NCBI GenBank assembly: GCA_004794655.1
Contig: SMMW01000518.1
Location: 1,552,001 to 1,616,000, forward strand
Direction: 5' to 3'
DNA from: Marisa cornuarietis
Taxonomy: Eukaryota > Mollusca > Gastropoda > Architaenioglossa > Ampullariidae
DNA: 64,000 nucleotides
Positions within the stretch are counted from its first letter, which is position 1. Each line of letters starts with the position of its first letter. A program made the position numbers and the translations under genes. Positions 1 through 14,000 of this stretch are shown here, piece by piece. A model generated the notes under the pieces. The model saw nothing but the letters and a program-made list of their open reading frames with translations. It was not told the origin of the DNA and searched no databases.

Positions 1-70
1 TAACTGAAATTAATCTTCATTATTATTATTTATTAAATGAACTGAAAAGTATCTTCATGATTTCGTAAAA

Positions 71-2058
71 ATGCAGAAACGGATCTCCCTTATGAAAGTT
101 GCCAAGGCACGACTTGAAAGAACTGAGGTGAGTTCTTTGAAGAGAAAAGTGGCATATGCCAGATGATTGGGCTTAAATCATCTCAGATGTTTGATTTGGT
201 GTTTAGTGCTTACAAAGCAGCAACTTCAAATTAACTCTCACATCAACGTCTTGCAAAAATGGCATTGAATTTCTCTTAGCTTTGGAAAGAAAAGCAGTTA
301 ACAAGGGCCAGAACAAATGGGATAGTTGTATTTGATGAAATACCTGGATAATTTCAAAAGTCCAAGAATTCTAGTGATTGTTATAATTTTTTGGGAGGGT
401 TTAAATTTTATTTTTGTTACATTCTTGCAGGTTGCTAGTCCTGGTGGGTGTCTTGTCCCAGAATCTCCCACGACCATGTCAAGACGTCCTTGTCAACCTG
501 CTGTCAAGTCTGCATCATACCCTTTAGTGTCCTCTGTTTTGAAGAGGCATGAACCAGAGATCTTATCTAGGGTAGATGTTCATCAGGACGCAGCAAGCCT
601 GCAAGAAGCCACAGTACCTTCCCCAGGTTGTGTTCACGCAACTCAAAATAGTGAAGCTGGATCATTTCAGAATCAGGTTGTGGAGGAACCTGAGCAGCCC
701 TCAAAACATCAGCGTTTTACAGATGCCTGTTCCATCCATGTGGAGCAGAGCACAGATCATGCACTAGAAGCTGTGAGCTCTATCGTTGAAGCCTTGTTGA
801 GGGCTGTTGAAAGAAAAGCTGATGTGCCTCTGACAAATCTGTCAGCCTCCAAAAGCACCAAAGAATCATACCAGTTGAATGTTTCCTCTGCAGATTCTCC
901 TCATTCATCCCATGATGGTGAATGGAACAATATGGACTGGCAGGGAATTATGCTACAGTTGCCTCCACCTGATCTCTTGTCACCTTATACCAATGAATAC
1001 TGTAGATTTCTTGCATCTTACCCCAGAAACACAAATGAGATACATTCTGAAACACCCATCAAAGAACCTATTTTGAATGCATTTTCTTCTGAAAAGGAAC
1101 ACTTTGCTGAGTCTCCTTCCAAAAGAAGCCTCTGGGATAGAAATGCCAAAAGGCAGGGAGATTTCAGGAGTCCAGAAGACATGAACAGCAAAATTTGTTT
1201 AGACAGCTTGGAGCTTACAGTGCTCCAGGAATCTATTCATACTGGTTATGGTTCTGCCAAATCAGGAAACATTGCCAAAGAGTCTGAAGACATGGTGCAA
1301 TCATCAGTAGAAAGTGATAGCAGTGCTAATGCAGGTGTCTGCTTGAACATGCAAGAACTTGCTGAGAAAATGACTCGTAGCACAGAGTTGCTTAGTGTGA
1401 ATGTGACAAGCCAGGTGGCAGTGTCTGCTGTGTCCACATCATTATCTTGTGGTGAATGCAATGAAGAGAAGAGGGTTTTTCTTGTTGAAACAAGTTCTTT
1501 GTCGTTATCCGAAAGAACAGCAGCAGAAATAGAGCTAGTAAAACCATCATCTAAACTCATCCAGTTCCCTTCAGCTGACCCCAGAAACGTTTCTGAAACT
1601 GCTTTAAGCTGTCCTAACTTGGAGTCTGAAGGGGTTCCTGGTCTACCAGAGAAGGTAGATGGTGACACAGTGATAACAAAAGATCAAACCATCATTGATG
1701 ATGCTATGGTGACGGGTCAAGCAGAGGACACTGCAACCACAACTGACACTGCTGAAATCATGGGCAAGGACAACTGCCTCATTGCTGTCTCAGAAATAGA
1801 TACAAAATATGAAAGCGCTGCTTCTAAAGATGTGGCACTGTCTCCAGTCCGAATACCAGGACTAGAAGTGGATACCATGACCACCAGCATAGGCACTGCG
1901 GATGTGGGACTGGAGACAGAGACGATGGAGAGCGTTGACCATAGCATGTTGGCCACAACAGACACACAGCATCAGACAACCATGACAGATAATACTGGCT
2001 GCCTCAGCGTTTACACGTCAATGACACCATTTAAACTTCTTAGAAAACAAGGACAGAG
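71..2058 (+). CDS. SPAG5-like exons 1-2: N-terminal disordered region
   Basis: Exon 1 (71-127) opens with ATG at 71, the first Met after an in-frame TGA at 38, and reads MQKRISLMKVAKARLERTE before a perfect GAG|GTGAGT donor in phase 0. ATGCAG at 71-76 could also be an acceptor, in which case this is an internal exon. Exon 2 (431-2058) follows a pyrimidine-rich TTCTTGCAG acceptor, is open for 1628 bases, and ends CAGAG|GTACGT in phase 2. Its 542 residues are Ser/Thr/Glu-rich with few hydrophobic clusters. A short WQGIMLQLPPPDLLSPY stretch at about 947-997 stands out as a possible binding motif. The open frame reaches back to 326 and past 2058, but those parts are intron: the acceptor at 429-430 and donor at 2059 fix the limits. 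Confidence 0.7.
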
Positions 2059-5000
2059 GTACGTAGCCAAAAATGTTCTTTGGTGCATGCAAGTGCATTA
2101 TTAATGCATGCTGTTTTTGTTTTTTAAATTAATACTTGAATTGTATCGGGAAATTAATAATAATATATATATATAATATAGTGAATTTGTACAACGCCAT
2201 ATCCCGGTCCTATGAACAGGCTCATGGTGCATTACACCCCCCACCCTCCCAAAATTCATCTTTATTAATTCTCAAAACAATAGAAATTTTGTAACTTTGT
2301 TGTATACCCAACAGTTTGCTCAGAACTGCAGAAGAAAAATGAACAGTGTATATATGTACATATAATGAAACCATATGAATAAACTAAAAATTCTGTTAAA
2401 CGTGAGAAGTTAACCTGCTAATAACAGGATAGCATGTATACTATAATACGGTATCACACTGTATCATGCATGTGAGCTCGCCATGGACATCACAATATGT
2501 GATCTGAATAAAAGTCAAAAGTCAGTGGGGAAATGGATAATAAACATTAGAAATAATGATCAGACAACCAATGTTTCCCATCCATATTGGATTTTCAGAC
2601 CCTTTATTAACTCATTCAGGATGTCGGGTTGGGCATATTGATTGTTAATGTTTATCTTCGGAATAGTGACTGAGTTAAAATTGTTGGCAGGTTTTAGATC
2701 TTCATGTAAACATTCAGGAAATTTTAACAACCAGTTGCAGAAAAATGTACATATCATTGCACGTGTTAATATTATTGTGTTCCTGATGTCAAGAATCTGT
2801 TTTAATTATAAGGAACATGTTTTCAAACATTTAGAACTGTCACTGACATTTGATTTGATAGCAAGTAATGATGAAATCTCAGATTTCATATGTTTGATAT
2901 ACTATACGTCTTTCATGATGAGATCTCCAATCTTAACTCTTCTTTTTCAGACCTTTGGTACAAAATTATTTACGTATTTAAAGCAAAATTTTCTTTAGGT
3001 GATTTGGAGACCTCTTGCATGATTTACACATTTTTTTTGTAATGGAAAATGCTGACTACTCATAACAGGCAAACAAAACGATGTATAAAGATTGTGTCAT
3101 CAATACAAAGATTACATGATAAATGCATAGAATGAGTAAAGTGCACATAAACCATTGTATCACAGCAACTTACTAAAACCAGTCTTGCAGTCACTGTCTG
3201 GACACCAGTTTCAAGTGCCTAGCTCAGTAGTGTCACTCAAGAGAGAAAGAATTATTTCCTATGGAAATAGCCCTGTTGCAGCATCTGAGGAGTTTGTTTT
3301 TCTATTAGTGGTGATTCCACCTGATGCTGGGCAGGGAGGGAAAGATATAAGGAAGGTAGGGGGAACCGAAGTACCCTCAGGAAACCTTCATCATTTGGCA
3401 TTGGGAACAGGTGCCCAGAAATGAAATGTAAATTTTAGGAGTGTGATAAGCACTTTTCCATTGCATTGGCTGTTTCAATTATTGAGGAAAGTGTATAGCT
3501 TTGAAAAATAGAATGGACTTTATTTTAGTTCACATTAAGCAACTTCATCTTGTGCTTTCCATTTAATTGACATTTTTGTATGCTTCAAAATTTCTTTTTT
3601 AAGTGTTCTTTTCACTTGAACCACTGATTTACAAAACTGGATATTTTTACACATTTTCTATTATTTAATAGTATGAACAATTAATATAGGGTTTGTATTG
3701 GGAGAGTATGGTTGCCACATAGACTGAAAAAGGCAACTATTACATGCTACTGCAAACTCAGCTTGGTATTTTTATTTTTGTTAGATTGACATCAAATGAC
3801 ATACGTAAGCAGCATCCACGAACTCTGGCCAATCAACTTGAGACACTTGCTGTGTGTAATGCACGTCTTGAAATGGAGCTGCAGTTGGGAGACCGTGAAC
3901 GCACACGACTCAGAGCAGCTGTGAAAGAAATGAAGGCAGCACTTGCCTCTAAGGAGGAAGAAAAGATGGAAATTGAGGACAAGAAACTGAACGAGTGGAA
4001 AGAGAAAGAGGTACAGTGCACAAGCAAAACATCATAACATTTCAAGGCAGAGGCTGCAACAGAAAAACTGGTTTATCTGTATAATGCAGAAGTCAAAGGT
4101 GGCTTAAAGTTGCATGGTTTTCTCATTGCCTTATATATATGCACACATTGCACATGTACAGTTATTCATCTGAAAAAATAGTTATGAATACATCACAAGT
4201 ATATTCCCTAGTTGGGATTTTTCTTTTGTTTAGAACCAGCTGACAGAACAAATCAAGGCCTTGGAGCAAGAAGCAGAAGTAAGACAAAAGTACATGGAAG
4301 AGATGGAGGCTGAAGTACTCATTTTGAGACAGGCAGGGGCCAGCCTGGGACGTCTACATGAAGAAGAAGTTTCTGAGCTGCAGGGCAAGTGTCATTCACT
4401 GGAAAAGCAGGTCTTGAAGGCTGCTGTTCAGCATGAAAATGAGGTAAAGACAAGTGTGTGCGGGGCTGTACTGCTGACTGTACCTGCTTTAACACAGCTA
4501 CAAGAAAGGTCTCTGCTACCCATGATGGCAGCACACAAAATTTGTAAAAAAAAAAAAAAAAGCTACAGAGATACATAGAAAGTTAGCCCCTCTGAAGTCA
4601 CTTCTAAACATGAGAGCCATTTCTGGCAAGGATGAAATATTTAAATATTTGGTTCTTAAGTTAATCCATTGAATAATAATGGGTGTCTGGGGGCAGAGGA
4701 AAGAAGAATGTTATTTGACTTTGTTCAAAACAAGGAGTTTTGGTATTTTGTGTGTGTGTTTTTGTTTGTGTGTTTTCTTTTAATGCTGCACAATCCACTT
4801 CCACTGTTCTTCGTTACAATTCCTCTTTTGCCAGCTGGATTGTGAAATCCATTGTTTGTTTTGCTACTTCCAAGAAAGAGCTTTTAGTGCTATTGTCATT
4901 AGGTATTGGAGCTGAAAGAGAGAGCTATTGGTGCTTGTCATTAGATGTCGGAGTTGAAAGAGCTGTTGGTGCTATTGTCATTAGGTGTCAGAGTTGAAAG

Positions 5001-8000
5001 CAGCTAGTGAAGCAAGCAGCTATGAGCGACAGTTTAGATGTGCCATGCAGATGGTGAAGGAACGAGAGGCTGAGTTGGAGGAATTGAGAAGCCTTTTTGG
5101 GGACCTAGAGGAGGCTGTCCATCGCCAGGTATTGCAAGATTCTGACAAAGTGTGCTGTTTGAAACTTTGTTTGCATGTGACTGGGGTTTTTTGTCTTCTC
5201 TTTTTCTTGAAAAACTTAGGTTTTCAGGAGTTAAACAAATTCCATAAATTATTGCTCCTTCCTCCCAATCTTTCCGTCTTTATTGGGTTTTCTTAAACTG
5301 TCAAGACCATGCTTGTAGTATTTAAGGGGAACTTTTAAAATATACATCAAAACATTTGAAAACAAAGATTAGGTTTTTGCAGGGGTGAGTAATAGTTGGT
5401 AACAATCCTCTGCAGATTTATGACAGTCTCCATCCTTAATTGTTTGTTCCCTGATCCCTCTTTGTGTCTTCTATATTTGTTTTTGTTTTGTTTTTTTTAA
5501 ATTACTTGTCTGCATAGTTGTTTCTTCTTCCATCCTTTGTATTCTGTCCATGTCTCCTACTTGTTTTAAGTGCTGAGAGTATGCTCCTTCATGAGCGGGA
5601 TTAGGTGCAATATAAAGCACATGGGGTTTTTTGGGGGTTCTTGTTTTGGTTTTGCTTTTTAACTCGGTGTATTTTTGTCCTCTTCCACACTCAACAGGAA
5701 AAAGTGACCAAAGTTTTCGAGGAAGTTCACAAGAAAGTGAAGCTGTTTGCCACAGAACATGTTCATCTCCGTACTCAGCTAGCTCAGCAGGTGAGTGTCT
5801 CTCAACAGTGTTAAGTACAGTATTTTTTTAAGTAGAACTGAGCAGGGAGCAAAGAAAGCCATACTTGCTTCAGTCTGTGGAGTTTGAAAAGGGTGTGTCT
5901 GTTCCAGGATATTCTTCTACAGAGCAAGTGCAGGAAGCAGGAAGAAACATCAGGACAAGTTGAGGAAGAGAGGCAGCAGTTGCTGAAGGAGACCCAGAAC
6001 TGGAGACAAATGGTGGAACTCAACCAAGGCAACATGGCAGAGGTGATAGCATATTTGAGATGATAATGATGATACACAGCACAGAATAGTGGTGGTTAGA
6101 AAATGGTTGCTTTTCTTTTTATATAAGGGATGTGTCTTTGTCTCACTTTCTGAGTGGCCTGTTTTTTTAAACCTCTGATAACCTATTTTTTTATTAAAAA
6201 GTTAAAAAGCTTTGAACTTTTTCTGTCTATTCCTTTATTTTTTTAATGAGTCAGCTGTTTGGAGACGTGAAATAATCATTATGGGACACCTGAAATATGT
6301 CTAATGAAATAAACTTGCTGTGTGATTAGATCAGGCTAATTACTCTGGCCAGCTAATATAGCAAACCATAAATTCCTGGCATGTCCAGTTCTTTCATCTA
6401 AACCTCCAGCTTGAGCTGTTCTTGGTTGTTATGACCTACAAGGTGAATATAAACCCTAAGTGATGCCTATGAGCCTATGACAAACTGTTTGTTTTAGCTG
6501 GAAAAGCTGTACTCTGTTGCCTCATCCGATCTGATCACTGCTACAAGCCAGCTAGTCAAGCTGAACTCTGAACTGCTAGGCACAAGAAAAGGTATTCCAC
6601 ATCATTTTCCTGTCTAATCTAATCATGTAACTAGAACATCAGACAATACTCTTGGGGACCATTGGAAGATAAGACCTCTTATGCTGACTGTGCGTGTCGC
6701 TAGAGAAAAAGCAACTCTTCTGTTATCCCTGTAGCACTAGCAGTCACTCATTGCAAAGTGGTGCGCACACATGTGTACCACCTTAGGCTGTCACACACTG
6801 GCATGTGAGCCATGCCCACAGATTTCTGAGCACGTCTTCCAGCTCTGCCCACTACACAAGCAGACATAGAGGTGTGACCTCAGGGAGCCACACTAGCAGA
6901 TCTCTGGGGCATCAAAGCAGGCATGGAGAAAATAGCCCACTTCATAATGACTGTAAAACTAGAAGTCTGACAGGCATGCTGTTAGGAACACCAAAAAAAA
7001 AAAAAAGAAATTTACAAAAGAAATACAATAGAACCCATTCCTCACTGTCATTACTTGAAATGCATGCATGCACAGTGTGATCGTTCTGAGGTTGAAGTGT
7101 TTATCAAATATGAGCGATTTACATTCACATTGCAAGACACTACATTTTCGTCATTAGGTTCTTTGATTTTTTACAGCACTGCAGGAGTTGTTGCTGTCAA
7201 AGGATGCTCTTGCTCAAGAAGCCATAGTTCTTCAGGATAAGCTGACTGCTGCTCAGCATGACAATGCTGTTACAACTGAAACAGTTGCACGTACGCAGAT
7301 GGAACTTCACAAGAGGGCTCAAGTGTGAGAATTGTTTGAATTTTGCTATTTATTGTGAATCGCAGCCTGCATTAAAGTTTGAGTCTGGTGCCATTGCAGC
7401 TTTGCTTGCAATAATAGTCTGTGGTGTTGCTACAGACGGAATATTTTTAAAGAAGACCTTCATTACAAGGCCACATTTTTCATGTTCTAGTGTAATTCTG
7501 TCTCCTCACCTATTTGCTGCAAGTATCTCTACCAACATCAGTTTCTTTGTTTAGGCCTGTTGTGTCTTCTCGATGGCTACATCTTTCAGAAATATCATTC
7601 ATAATCCACTCACTGCTCACTTACTAATCTCTGTCCATGCACTTTGTTGATGTTTGCTTAATGTGTCATCCGTTTGCTATTGCTTGTGTTTCTTTGTTGT
7701 TGTGATGATGACAACATTGACAGATGGCTGGATGATGATGACACCTTTCCCCGTCATCAGTGAGCTCAAAATGCTTTACAAAAAAAACCAGCAACACATA
7801 AAAACTGGTAGAGGCCCAATATTGTTAAATCTAGAATCAAGAAAATATCAGTGATCACGAAGTCATAAAGAAACTCCATGAAGCAAGAGGCAGGATTAAC
7901 ACACTTGGGAGTGCAGTAGACATCATGTACATGCATAGATCCAAAACTATACAGCAGAAAATGTAGCAACAAAGTACAAGGCACATAGGGGATAAAATGG

Positions 8001-11000
8001 GAAGATTGCACGGTCTGAAACCAAAAGTTATAATTGCAGAGAAATGGAGACAAGTAATCACAGTCAGAAGACTTCCGACAAGATGGCCGTGATTAACAAT
8101 AGTCTGCAGAGACCATTAGTGGATAAAGTGGTTTAGAGGCAGAAATGGTGCAGGGATAGAACAATCTGAAACAAAGGTATACAGTGTAAGAAAAAAGCAC
8201 AGAGGAACAGGAGATACTAAAGTCAATATTAGTCCAGGACAGAGAGAGTAGTTGTTTGGTTGTCTGCCAGTTCGTTTTGTAGTCTTTCATGTACAGCACA
8301 CAGCACTGAGCTTGCTTCTACATCAGGAAATATGCCGTGCTCATTACTGCATGTAAGTGTAAATTATTATAGTGATACACACGGAAACCCACTAGTGCAT
8401 GTACATGCAGGTGTGTTTAATTGCATTCACAATATGTACAGGTGTGAGGAGTTCAGACACATCAACAGGAACCTAAAACAAGAGTATGAGGACAAGTTGG
8501 AGAAGTAAGTGCATTCCATGAGTTAATGGCAGTTTTAGAGGTATAAAAAAAGATGTACCCAATGCAGAAACACCAAGATTAAAAACTGCATCTTGCACCA
8601 ATAGCAGAAACAGTAAAAAAAAAAAAAAAAGCTATCTTAGTTATCCATTAGTTTGGTCAACAAAGTTCCAAATGTTGCTACGAGTTTGACCTGGAGATAT
8701 AAAGCCTTTTTAACCTGGCAAGCATGTGGTGACATGCAGGAAAAATTATGTATGTTAGGAACTTAAACAGAACACTTCATGTGGTTTCCAACTTGTTGCA
8801 GCATGGTTCTGGGAATTGAGAACCTTCAGCGTACACTTGACAACAGGGAAGTGGACATTGACAATCTTGAAAAGGACCTGTATGAATGCCGTAACATTAT
8901 TGTCGAACAGCGATACAAAATTGATGCCCTAGAAAAAGACCTCCTCGATGCTCGCGGTCTTGCTGTTCTGGAAGATAAAGATAACATTGAGGTATGAGAA
9001 AACCTATACCAATTCATGAAATGAAGGGGGAATTGAGGTCATCTGTTTATACTGTCACATTAATCTGAGAAGATGTGTAACAGATACTGTACAGCACTTA
9101 CTACTGAATGCAGTCCGTGCATATACATTTCAATTTACCAATGTTTATGCATAGATGTGCGGTTAAAATATGAATGTGCATGTTTAGAGTTCATTGGCAC
9201 CAACATCATTGACATTTTATAATATTGTTGCTGTTCTTTAAGTACTTGTAAATGTACTTAGTGGGGGTGTGCGTGCATGCACTATAAAACAGGATTTTAT
9301 AACTCCAGTAGGTGATCATTTCTTCTACAAACCCTCTTCTTTTCCAAGTTGGATATGATCATCAACAAATTATTAAATTGACAAATATTTTCTTGCTTTA
9401 GTTTCTCAAGGAAAGCAACCTATATCTGGAGGCGGAACGCTCTCTGTACGTGAGCAGTTTGAGGGATCTTGAAGAAAAGTTAAGAGTGGCCTCTCTTGAG
9501 GCAAGATGCCAGCAGCAGGTGGCAGCAGATGCAGAAGAACTGGTAGTGCAACTTGAGCATGAAAAATTGGACTTGATGTAAGTTGCTAGAGGACTGGCTT
9601 AAATGTTCTATTTATTAATTGTTCTGCTGTCAGCTGCGACTAAGTTTGATGGGCAGTCCGATGGCGCAATAGTTAGCGTCTGTCACTAATACAGTGAGGG
9701 TTGGCTGTCCTGGGTTCAGCTCTTGTCTCGGGCACATTGTTTTTTCCTATGTATATGGCATCTGTTTACAGGCCTGGCTGCCTTGCCGTGATATAGTCTT
9801 AGTTGCTGGCTTGGTGTAAAACATCAATTCCCCGCTCCCCTCTCCACAAGACTGATCATCATTACTTATACTAAAGTGCACCTTACTACTGCATATTGGG
9901 GTGGGGGAGAGACTTGTTACCTCTATTGCCTAATGGTAAATATCTCGGTGTGAACACTACAGATCACATCAAAATATTACTGTTCAATAAAGCAGCACTC
10001 CCAATTTGCTGGAAATTATATAGTTACTTTGGAGAATAAGCTGATAAATCAATTCAAATTCATGAGCCAACCATTAGCCTTCTCATCCTGCTTATCTTGA
10101 CTAGATCCGAGGCAAAATCTTTGCGACAGCAGCTGGGCAAAACATCACATGCACTGGCGCTGGCAGATGCAGAGCACAGCAAGATGGAGAGTTATGCCAT
10201 AGCAGCAGCAAGCGACCTTTTACAACGAATGCAAGAAATGCTGAATGAACTGAAGAAAAAGATTGGTATGCAGGTATGTGTAGGGCTTGCTCTTGCTCTT
10301 GTGAGACGAATATTTTACAGAAAAGTCTGAGAATAAATTAGACTGTGAAGGATGGACTCAATAGGAAAAGAAGTGAAGTATATTTTTTGAATTGGGGAAT
10401 TTGTTGTGTTTCATGTATACAATAAGTTTTCTTTTTTGTACTGTACTAAATGACTGAATGGAGCTATCCCGACTAGCTTCCTCAATTCTCGCTGTTCACT
10501 CCCAATTGGTCAGACCTGACCAATGAGCTTAATTACAAGGACTTATTTGGAAAACCTGTTTTTTTATAGCCGCTTGTGTTTCGGAGATTCTTGCCTTGTC
10601 TACAATCCCTCCCTGTATGCAGTTTAGGGCAGACGGCTCAGTAATACTGCTCATATATCCAGGGTTTTTGGCTAAGAATAGGTTGCTCTCATTGGGTCAG
10701 AGCAATAGGCATTCGGATTCCATGTTCACTAGGTTCTTCTTGAGAGACCTGGCATGCTATTCTGATAACTGTGTCTGTGGCATAGCATATTACCCACAGC
10801 ACCTCTGGGCCAGCCTCCCCTGCCTCCATTCCTCAGAAACTCAACTTGGGGTGGGGACCTTACGCTAAGCCACCTGGCAGGAATGGAGGTACATTAAATT
10901 TTTTGTGGTATTACCACGCACTTCCCCCCCCCCCACCTTTTCGTTTTTCTCCATATCATCATATCATTTGGTACAGCACAAAGAAGATACCTTTTCTGAT

Positions 11001-14000
11001 GGTAAAATTCCTTTCTTCAAATACTTACCTGACATGACCCTCTTGTTCCCTTCCGTCTCCCCACTCTCAGCTAGGTGGAAAACTGGAGGAGAGCTCACTG
11101 GCTGGCAACGGTGGGATTGAGGTGGGAGGGTGAGTTAGTTGATTTTATTCTCCCTCTTCACTGGTCAGGTCTGACTAATTGGGAGTGGACAGCTAAATTG
11201 AGGTAGCTAGTCAAGATAACTTCATATAGTCATGTCATCTGGTAAGTACTCAAAGAAATGAAATGTTACCATTAAAAAGGGTATATTTGATAGGTGGTGA
11301 TTGTAATTGTATGTGCTTTGATCCATAATTTAAATTCTTCATGAAATTGTGTAAAACTGACCATGGGGTGAAATAGTGGAACCTAATATAAACAGATTTC
11401 ACAGCAATGACAGCTTGGGAAATTTCTTTAAATTTCTTTTGTCTTCCTTGCAAAAGGAGAAACCTAGTACCATGAGAGCAGCTAAACAAGATCTGGCCCA
11501 CACCTCTTTGTCAAATGCATCCAAACCAAAGCATTGTTATGACAGGTCTTTTGTGTCCTACATTCTGGATGCAGTCTTAGAACCTCCACCTTGTGGTGAT
11601 AGTGAAACTTCCAGTCAAGAAGGAAGGCTAGCAGCACTGGAGAGAAAAGAACACTGCAGACATGCAAACGACAGTACTGCTAACAATAGTGACATGGCAG
11701 CAGTCATGAATGCCTCAGGTGATGCCTCAAGTACCGGAGCAGGTGCCTTTTCCAGTTTAGAGGCTGTTAGTCCAGACAAAATGGAGGAAGAAGAGAACGA
11801 AGAAGAAATGGTTGACACCCAGCATCAGAACCCAATTTTTCAGAGTCTTGGACTGATGGCATCCGATCTTGCATTTGTGGATACAAACACAGTCAGTAAA
11901 GCTTCAAAAACCACGGCACACGAGGGCAGCAAAAACATGCCCTTAAGACGTGAAGAGACCAGAGCTCACACCATTGCTTCCAACATTGTCCCCTTCCAGC
12001 CAAGTGCATCATCTGTCCATGGCTCTTCGATTGTTCCACCCTCTTCTGCTCCCTTTTCAAGCGCTTTTGCCAGAATTCGACCCATTCCCAGAGCTAGCAG
12101 CCATACATCAGCCAACAGGAGGTCTTTCCAGGAGGACAGCAGAAACATGGCAAACAAGGAACAGAGTGGTATTGTCGCCTGCATCAGTATGATGGAGGAG
12201 GTTTTCACAGAAATTATTCGTCTCGGCAGCATCTTGGAACGGGCTTCACAGCTTTCCTTGCGAGATCTTAAAGCTGAAAAGTAAGTTCATTCATTTGCTG
12301 TTCGTTAAACATACCACACTTCGTGATGTTTTTGTCTTCATTTTTCTTTTAGTATCCTTGGGATATATTTTAGTGTAAATGTAGGGACAATATCTTTATT
12401 TGTGTTTTAAAAAGAAATTTCCCTTATTGTCAGTGACATGCTGCGAGAGAGAACAGAGATTCTGGAGAGGGGAATGAGCTTGAGCCATCACCAGTTAGAA
12501 ACCAGTCACCAAGAGACAGCTGCCTTGGAAACAACAGTTCAACAACTGAAGGACAGGATGCAGAAGATGACTGAGCACATCATGTCTCTAACAGACAAAA
12601 AGTTTGAAGTCAAGGTCAGCAGCGATTTTTGTCCAGCATCCCTCTGTTTGTGCTTAAAATCTGAAACCTGTTGATTCCTTTGCTCTTTCCAAAGTATCTA
12701 GGTGCAGGAGTTGGTGTTTCATTTGAAAGCTTGCACCAAGCAGCATGTCTTGTAACCAAGCTGATGTGTGACCCATCTCCTTTGGTTGCAGCGCCTGGCA
12801 GCAGAGGTCAGGCACTTGCAGAAGCAGGCCGACAGTGAGAGGCAAGAAAAAGAGGTGATCGCTAGAGAATTAGAGAATCTTCTCAAACATGTGGAGACCT
12901 CCACTGGTGCTGTTGATGAAGGCTCTTTGCAGGCAAAGTGCATAAGGGACATGATCACTTTAAGGAAAAAAGTAAGCAAGGCATCACAGGCTCCTACTTA
13001 TTTGTGCCTTTGTGAAGATATGTAACGTTTGACACAGACATGGCTTAATTCCTTGTAGTCTTGTGACATTTTTTATAATCAAATTTAAAGAGGGGTATGA
13101 TCAGCTGTATTTGATTGACAGACCAAAAGATGTTATAGTGGTACATTTAAAACGTTTACTAAAGGTGTTCCTTCAAACTACCACCAAAGCCAGTTCTTCA
13201 GAAGCCATCAAGAATGTTTTTGAAACAAATCTTGTACAGTTAATTTTGTTTATATTTGCATGACCTGTGATTTGTAACAAATGACTATATCTGTGACTGT
13301 TGATATGGTCAAGTTATAAGGTTTAAGCCTTTGATTTACCAATTCACTCATGATGTGGTCCACAATAGTAAACTCATGATGTGTCTGATTGTACACTTTC
13401 CTGCATAAACTAGAATCAACAGCTCCTTGCTCAGCTTGGTGAGCAGCAAGACCACTATGAAGAGATGGGCAGCAAAGCAGCACGTCGGGTAAGCTGCCGC
13501 AGTACAGTGTGCCTTCAAATCACAGCATCCATCATCGCTTCTGGTCAAGATACCTAGTTAACAAGCACACTGATACAAGTTGATAATGTGTTTTAATGAT
13601 GTATTTTCAAAGCAGTTAGAATTAGTTCCCCCTTCCCACCTCCGTAACTCCAGATTTATGAAAATTCTATATGTTTGATCCTGCTTGTTACTGTTTCATA
13701 ATTACGTCCGATAACTGTGACCACGGTAAACATCTCACAACTACTAATTTAAAAATTAAATTTTTTTTTGCTACAGTGAACTGCTTTGATAGACATAATG
13801 TCTACTCATTTTTTTCTAGTGTCACCCTCAACTGTCATGACTACTTTCTTGACTGTTCTGTAAGAGAAACTCCAGTTTAGCATCTGTTTTCCCCTGTGTT
13901 TTTGTGGTTAATGAAAACAAGTAGCTATTGGACTTCATTTAGCCTATGCAGATATATATGTAGAATGGCAGTCCACAGTCGGACTAATCATCATCACTTT

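Noticed and set aside
1246..1965. Two - strand open frames of 140 and 82 codons
   Set aside because: Antisense shadows of exon 2; serine-rich composition mirrors the + strand codons.
326..2104. Single-exon gene using the whole 592-codon open frame
   Set aside because: A good acceptor at 429-430 and donor at 2059 bound the conserved-phase exon 431-2058. The extra codons at both ends have intron composition.
6780..7007. Possible extra exon or retroinsert ending in a poly(A) run
   Set aside because: No acceptor/donor pair fits the phase of the flanking exons, and the A run alone is not evidence of retroposition.
7177..7322. Donor CAA|GTGTGA for exon 9
   Set aside because: It would make the next exon begin with an in-frame stop; CAAGT|GTGAGA works.
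13063..13263. 66-codon frame in a SPAG5-like intron as an alternative exon
   Set aside because: AT-rich, no flanking splice sites in the needed phase, and the exons on either side already join in phase 0.
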